From NCBI GenBank assembly GCA_964648795.1, contig CAZYMB010000009.1, forward strand, positions 1-64,000: a stretch of 64,000 bases of DNA, written 5' to 3'. Under the pieces are notes generated by a model. The model was given only the letters and a program-made list of their open reading frames with translations. It had not been told where the DNA came from and ran no database searches. A program made the translations under genes and the position numbers. The DNA comes from JAHDDW01 sp964648795. Its GTDB lineage: Bacteria; Actinomycetota; Acidimicrobiia; Acidimicrobiales; SZUA-35. Every line of letters starts with the position of its first letter. The stretch's first letter is position 1. This document shows, piece after piece, positions 61,027 through 64,000 of this stretch.

Positions 61027-62178
61027 CTAAACGAGGTTGAGCGCCTTGGTATAGCCTTCAACCAAAGCTGTTCCCGAAGCATCCCAATCGAACTGGTTGG
61101 CTCGCATCTCAGCTCTGGCGATCATGTCCTCTACCAGCGGCCGGTCAGTGTGAACGGTTTCAATACAGTTCGCTAGCCCGGCTGCATCTCCAACACCAAA
61201 TACAAGGCTGCAACCGCCCGAGACTTCAGTTAAGGCTTCTGCATTGCTTGTGATTACTGGACACTTAAGCTTCATTGCTTCAAGTACTGGGTTCCCGAAG
61301 CCCTCATAAGCTGATGGGAAGACCAAAGCCAAGGCATCACGGTAAAGAGCTTGCAGAAAGGCAGATGAAACCCTGCCCATTCGGTGAACCCGCTTGGACA
61401 GACCCAGGTGTTCGGCTACTTCATCGACCTTCTCATCGTTAGGTCCAGGAGATCCAGTTAAGACAAGGTTCACGTGACTATAAGAATCGCCCATTAGTGA
61501 CAGGGCTCTAATTATGTCAATGTGACGCTTGTGATTGTAGGCAATCGCCGGATAAATCAGATACGTTCCAAACTTTTCAGCTGGCGAATAGTTGTAACTT
61601 GCTGGATCAATCGCTGGGTCAGCGCCTTGAGGAACAATCGATATTTGATCTCTACTAACGCCATATAAAGACTCAAGACGTCGAGCAGTGAACTCCGAAG
61701 GCACCATAATTAGTCTCGCTGCCTTAGCTGTATGCGGCAAGGCATGCCTCAACCACTTGCGTTTAACGGCGTTGAAATTATCTGGCAGATCAATTGGCTG
61801 CAAATCGTGAATCGTAACTGTCGGCACTGCGGAGCGCACATAGGGAATAACTCCGCCAAAGTGGTGAACTAGATCATGATGTGACGTTTGGCGAGCAAGC
61901 CAAGAATTCTCTGCAGCTATTCTTGCAGCCTTGTTTTTACTAGCTATCGGAGAAGTCGTGATCTGGTATCTGTCGGCTATCTCGGGGTAGGCGCTGGCAA
62001 ACTCAGGAGTCGAATAAAGATGAACCGCATAGTCAGATGGCCACTTACCAGCTGCAGCTCTCAGCAAACGAGTAACGTACTGCTCAGACCCTCCAACCGA
62101 TCCAGGCTGGAGCCAAAGTAGATTTATGCCGATTGAACGGCCTAAGGCCTGCGACGTTGGGCGGGTATCTTGATTCAC
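61027..62178 (-). CDS. GT4-family glycosyltransferase
   Basis: 383 residues, GT-B fold. The N-terminal GIN...LLWLQPGSVGGSEQYVTRLL and the C-terminal motif ALVFPSAYEGFGNPVLEAMKLKCPVI with E-x7-E are classic GT4 donor-site features. Retaining enzyme acting on lipid-linked polysaccharide; donor and acceptor unknown. Lies between two related glycosyltransferases. Confidence 0.92.
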   Translation of the reverse strand: MNQDTRPTSQALGRSIGINLLWLQPGSVGGSEQYVTRLLRAAAGKWPSDYAVHLYSTPEFASAYPEIADRYQITTSPIASKNKAARIAAENSWLARQTSHHDLVHHFGGVIPYVRSAVPTVTIHDLQPIDLPDNFNAVKRKWLRHALPHTAKAARLIMVPSEFTARRLESLYGVSRDQISIVPQGADPAIDPASYNYSPAEKFGTYLIYPAIAYNHKRHIDIIRALSLMGDSYSHVNLVLTGSPGPNDEKVDEVAEHLGLSKRVHRMGRVSSAFLQALYRDALALVFPSAYEGFGNPVLEAMKLKCPVITSNAEALTEVSGGCSLVFGVGDAAGLANCIETVHTDRPLVEDMIARAEMRANQFDWDASGTALVEGYTKALNLV

Positions 62179-62259
62179 GCCTTCAGGTTAGCCGTGCCCT
62201 GCTTTTACTGCCCCTGAACCGATGAGAACAATTACTTGCCTTAGCTAGGATAAATCGCC

Positions 62260-63372
62260 TTAGCTAAGAACTGATCTAAACACTTCCTCATAGCCTTTAG
62301 CTGTTTGAGCCCAGCTGTAGGCGCTAGCCCGCTCTTTGCTAGCAGTCGCCATCTCGCTGGCGAGCTCTGACGAGGAATCTAATTTATTTATGGCAGCTGT
62401 AATTTGGTCGAGCTCTAGGGGATCTATCTGTATCGCTGCCTCACCCACTACCTCTGGCATTGATGAAGTATTAGAGCAAATGACCGGGAGCCCTCGAGCC
62501 ATTGCTTCTAACAGCGGCAGACCGAAACCTTCAGCAATAGATGGAAAAACGAAAGCATAAGCAGCCCTATAAAGCTCTTCTAGAACATCGTCCGCAACGA
62601 AGCCACAGAACAAGATTCGTGAAGGGTCAACGTTTTCGACGCCCTCGCCCCAACCAGCCGGCCCAACCACCACAAGTTGTTCTGCCTCGCTGGCTAAGAA
62701 CGCTTCGGTTAACGACTTTAGATTCTTCCTGGGTTCCAAGGTTCCAACCCACAGAAAGAACTTGTCTTTGAGTTCTAAGTTTGAGAGGAGCTCTGGCTGC
62801 GGGGTGTGATCTTGCGGGACGTTCACAGCCCAAGGGATCACCTCAACGCCTATATCGGTTGCGCCATCGGCTTTCATTTGATCACAAACAGCTTCAGCAA
62901 CATGATTACTCGGACAAACAACAACATCGCTTGCATCTATTGCTCTCTCCCAAGCTCTCGGGAAAAAGTCAGCTCCTCTTTTCGACAGAGTTTCTGGGTT
63001 TGTAAAGAAATCAATATCGTTAACTGTCGTAACTACTGGTAGGTCGGTTGTTGGAACTATCATCGACGAAGCCCAGAGGACATCAATCGAATCCGATCCA
63101 ACTTTAGGAGGCTTACCTGCCAGCCATTTTTCATACAGAACTCGACGTGGCACCTTGAGCTTCTCAATTGGCGCCGCCCCATCCCAAGATTTAGGGAAGA
63201 CTCTGGGAGTGGTGAGTGTTTTCTTTCGATGCCAAGCTGATACTCCACTAACTTCAAGTCTCTCACCCAAAGCATCGATAGCGTTTGCCGTCGCTACAGC
63301 CACCCCTCCTGGCACTCGATGCCAGAACTGTTCTACGACCGTCAGGACTGACAGCTGGGATGACTCGCTCAC
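62260..63372 (-). CDS. GT4-family glycosyltransferase
   Basis: 370 residues. N-terminal VEQFWHRVPGGVAVATANAID and C-terminal AFVFPSIAEGFGLPLLEAMARGLPVI show the GT4 donor motif; GTLEPRKNLKSL is the phosphate-binding loop. Probably adds a residue to the same surface glycan. It lies 81 bases upstream of the previous glycosyltransferase gene and 21 bases downstream of the epimerase. Confidence 0.93.
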   Translation of the reverse strand: MSESSQLSVLTVVEQFWHRVPGGVAVATANAIDALGERLEVSGVSAWHRKKTLTTPRVFPKSWDGAAPIEKLKVPRRVLYEKWLAGKPPKVGSDSIDVLWASSMIVPTTDLPVVTTVNDIDFFTNPETLSKRGADFFPRAWERAIDASDVVVCPSNHVAEAVCDQMKADGATDIGVEVIPWAVNVPQDHTPQPELLSNLELKDKFFLWVGTLEPRKNLKSLTEAFLASEAEQLVVVGPAGWGEGVENVDPSRILFCGFVADDVLEELYRAAYAFVFPSIAEGFGLPLLEAMARGLPVICSNTSSMPEVVGEAAIQIDPLELDQITAAINKLDSSSELASEMATASKERASAYSWAQTAKGYEEVFRSVLS

Positions 63373-63393
63373 AGCTATTCACACTAGCAAGAG

Positions 63394-64000
63394 TTACTGG
63401 CTTGAATTTAGATGCTGTCTAAAGTGAGCGATTGTTGACTTCAGTCCATCTTCCAGAGAAACCTCTGGTTCCCAATCAAGAAGAGATCTGGCAAGGGTCA
63501 GGTCAGGACAGCGTCGCTTGGGGTCATCTTGGGGAAGTGGCTTAGTTTCAATGGCACTGCTCGAGCCTGCCAACTGGACAACCTTTTGTCCTAAGGCTGC
63601 CACTGTGGTCTCTTCAACTCCACCAATGTTTATCGGTCCAGTTTCAGACGATTTGATCAAACGCATCAGCCCCTCAATCTGATCGTCAATAAAACAGAAG
63701 GTACGAGTTTGTTCTCCTTTGCCATAGATGTTCAATGGTTCGTTTCTCAGCGCAGCTGCTATGAAGTTTGTAACCACCCGCCCATCGTCTATGCGCATTG
63801 CTGGACCGTAGGTATTGAATATACGCGCAATGCAAACATCTACGTTGTGGGTTGCCTTATACGCCATGGTCATTGCTTCGGCGTACCGTTTGGCTTCGTC
63901 GTAAACCCCTCGAGGTCCCAGTGGATTTACGTTACCCCAATATGACTCTGGCTGCGGGTGTACGAGCGGGTCTCCGTAGACCTCCGAGGTCGATGCCAGA
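63394..64000 (-). CDS. UDP-glucuronate decarboxylase-like epimerase, partial
   Basis: SDR sugar-nucleotide enzyme running off the right edge. From the edge the frame reads LASTSEVYGDP..., then NPLGPRGVYDEAKRYAEAM with catalytic Y-x3-K, ARIFNTYGPAM, and a C-terminal DPKRRCPDLTLARSLLDW. This matches UXS, which converts UDP-glucuronate to UDP-xylose. About 202 C-terminal residues are present; the N-terminal GxxGxxG lies outside the window. Confidence 0.9.
   Translation of the reverse strand, partial: LASTSEVYGDPLVHPQPESYWGNVNPLGPRGVYDEAKRYAEAMTMAYKATHNVDVCIARIFNTYGPAMRIDDGRVVTNFIAAALRNEPLNIYGKGEQTRTFCFIDDQIEGLMRLIKSSETGPINIGGVEETTVAALGQKVVQLAGSSSAIETKPLPQDDPKRRCPDLTLARSLLDWEPEVSLEDGLKSTIAHFRQHLNSSQ

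Overview
The window is a 64 kb piece of a compact bacterial chromosome, seemingly from an environmental or metagenomic assembly because it holds two 100-N scaffold gaps. Gene content and order point to Actinomycetota: an hrcA-dnaJ-rsmE-phoH-ybeY-corC-era chain, a lepA/rpsT/holA/comEC/comEA block, an nadD-lytR_C-rsfS block, class II DAHP synthase, a CIRCE heat-shock operator, an LPxTG surface protein, many leaderless start sites and moderate GC. A class such as Acidimicrobiia is plausible but not proven. Genes are densely packed, with start/stop overlaps and convergent pairs that share stop codons.

Layout. 1-7.1 kb: a possible dnaG start at the left edge, fhs, an unknown membrane protein, recO, a trio of orphan genes on the opposite strand, and uppS. 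7.1-16.8 kb: a DinG-type helicase, a secreted ThuA-domain protein, then the era-to-hrcA housekeeping run controlled by CIRCE. 16.9-21.5 kb: photolyase, a secreted lyase-like protein and a tandem pair of orphan paralogues, where many Actinomycetota carry hemW. 21.5-29.5 kb: lepA, rpsT, holA, a GNAT protein, comEC/comEA and two orphan genes. 29.5-39.6 kb: a fatty-acyl-AMP ligase, a site-2 protease overlapping a GH9 glycosidase, the murD/murL pair that fits the L-glutamate epimerisation route to peptidoglycan, a double cupin, dodecin and moaA. 39.7-46 kb: a likely single operon for a sortase-anchored threonine-rich stalk protein, two secreted proteins and a MacAB-like ABC exporter. One of the N gaps falls inside the stalk gene and looks like an unmerged 55-base assembly overlap.

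46-53 kb: tRNA-Ala(GGC), a shortened leucyl-tRNA-synthetase-derived protein, rsfS, lytR_C, nadD, a principal-type sigma factor, two similar membrane proteins with disordered tails, and class II DAHP synthase. 53.9-58.2 kb: an alkyl-DHAP-synthase-like flavoenzyme, a long DapF-like epimerase and glycerate 2-kinase. 58.2-64 kb: the start of a surface-polysaccharide locus with GDP-mannose dehydratase, a nucleotidyltransferase, three GT4 glycosyltransferases and a UDP-glucuronate decarboxylase-like gene running off the right edge.

The main themes are translation and ribosome maturation, envelope construction (UppS, MurD/MurL, DapF, surface polysaccharide, sortase substrate) and secreted carbohydrate-active proteins. 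No prophage, IS element, CRISPR array or rRNA was seen. The best candidates for undescribed biology are the stalk/export operon, the LeuRS-derived protein, the recO-uppS trio, and the paralogue pairs at 19.5-21.4 kb and 51-52.5 kb.
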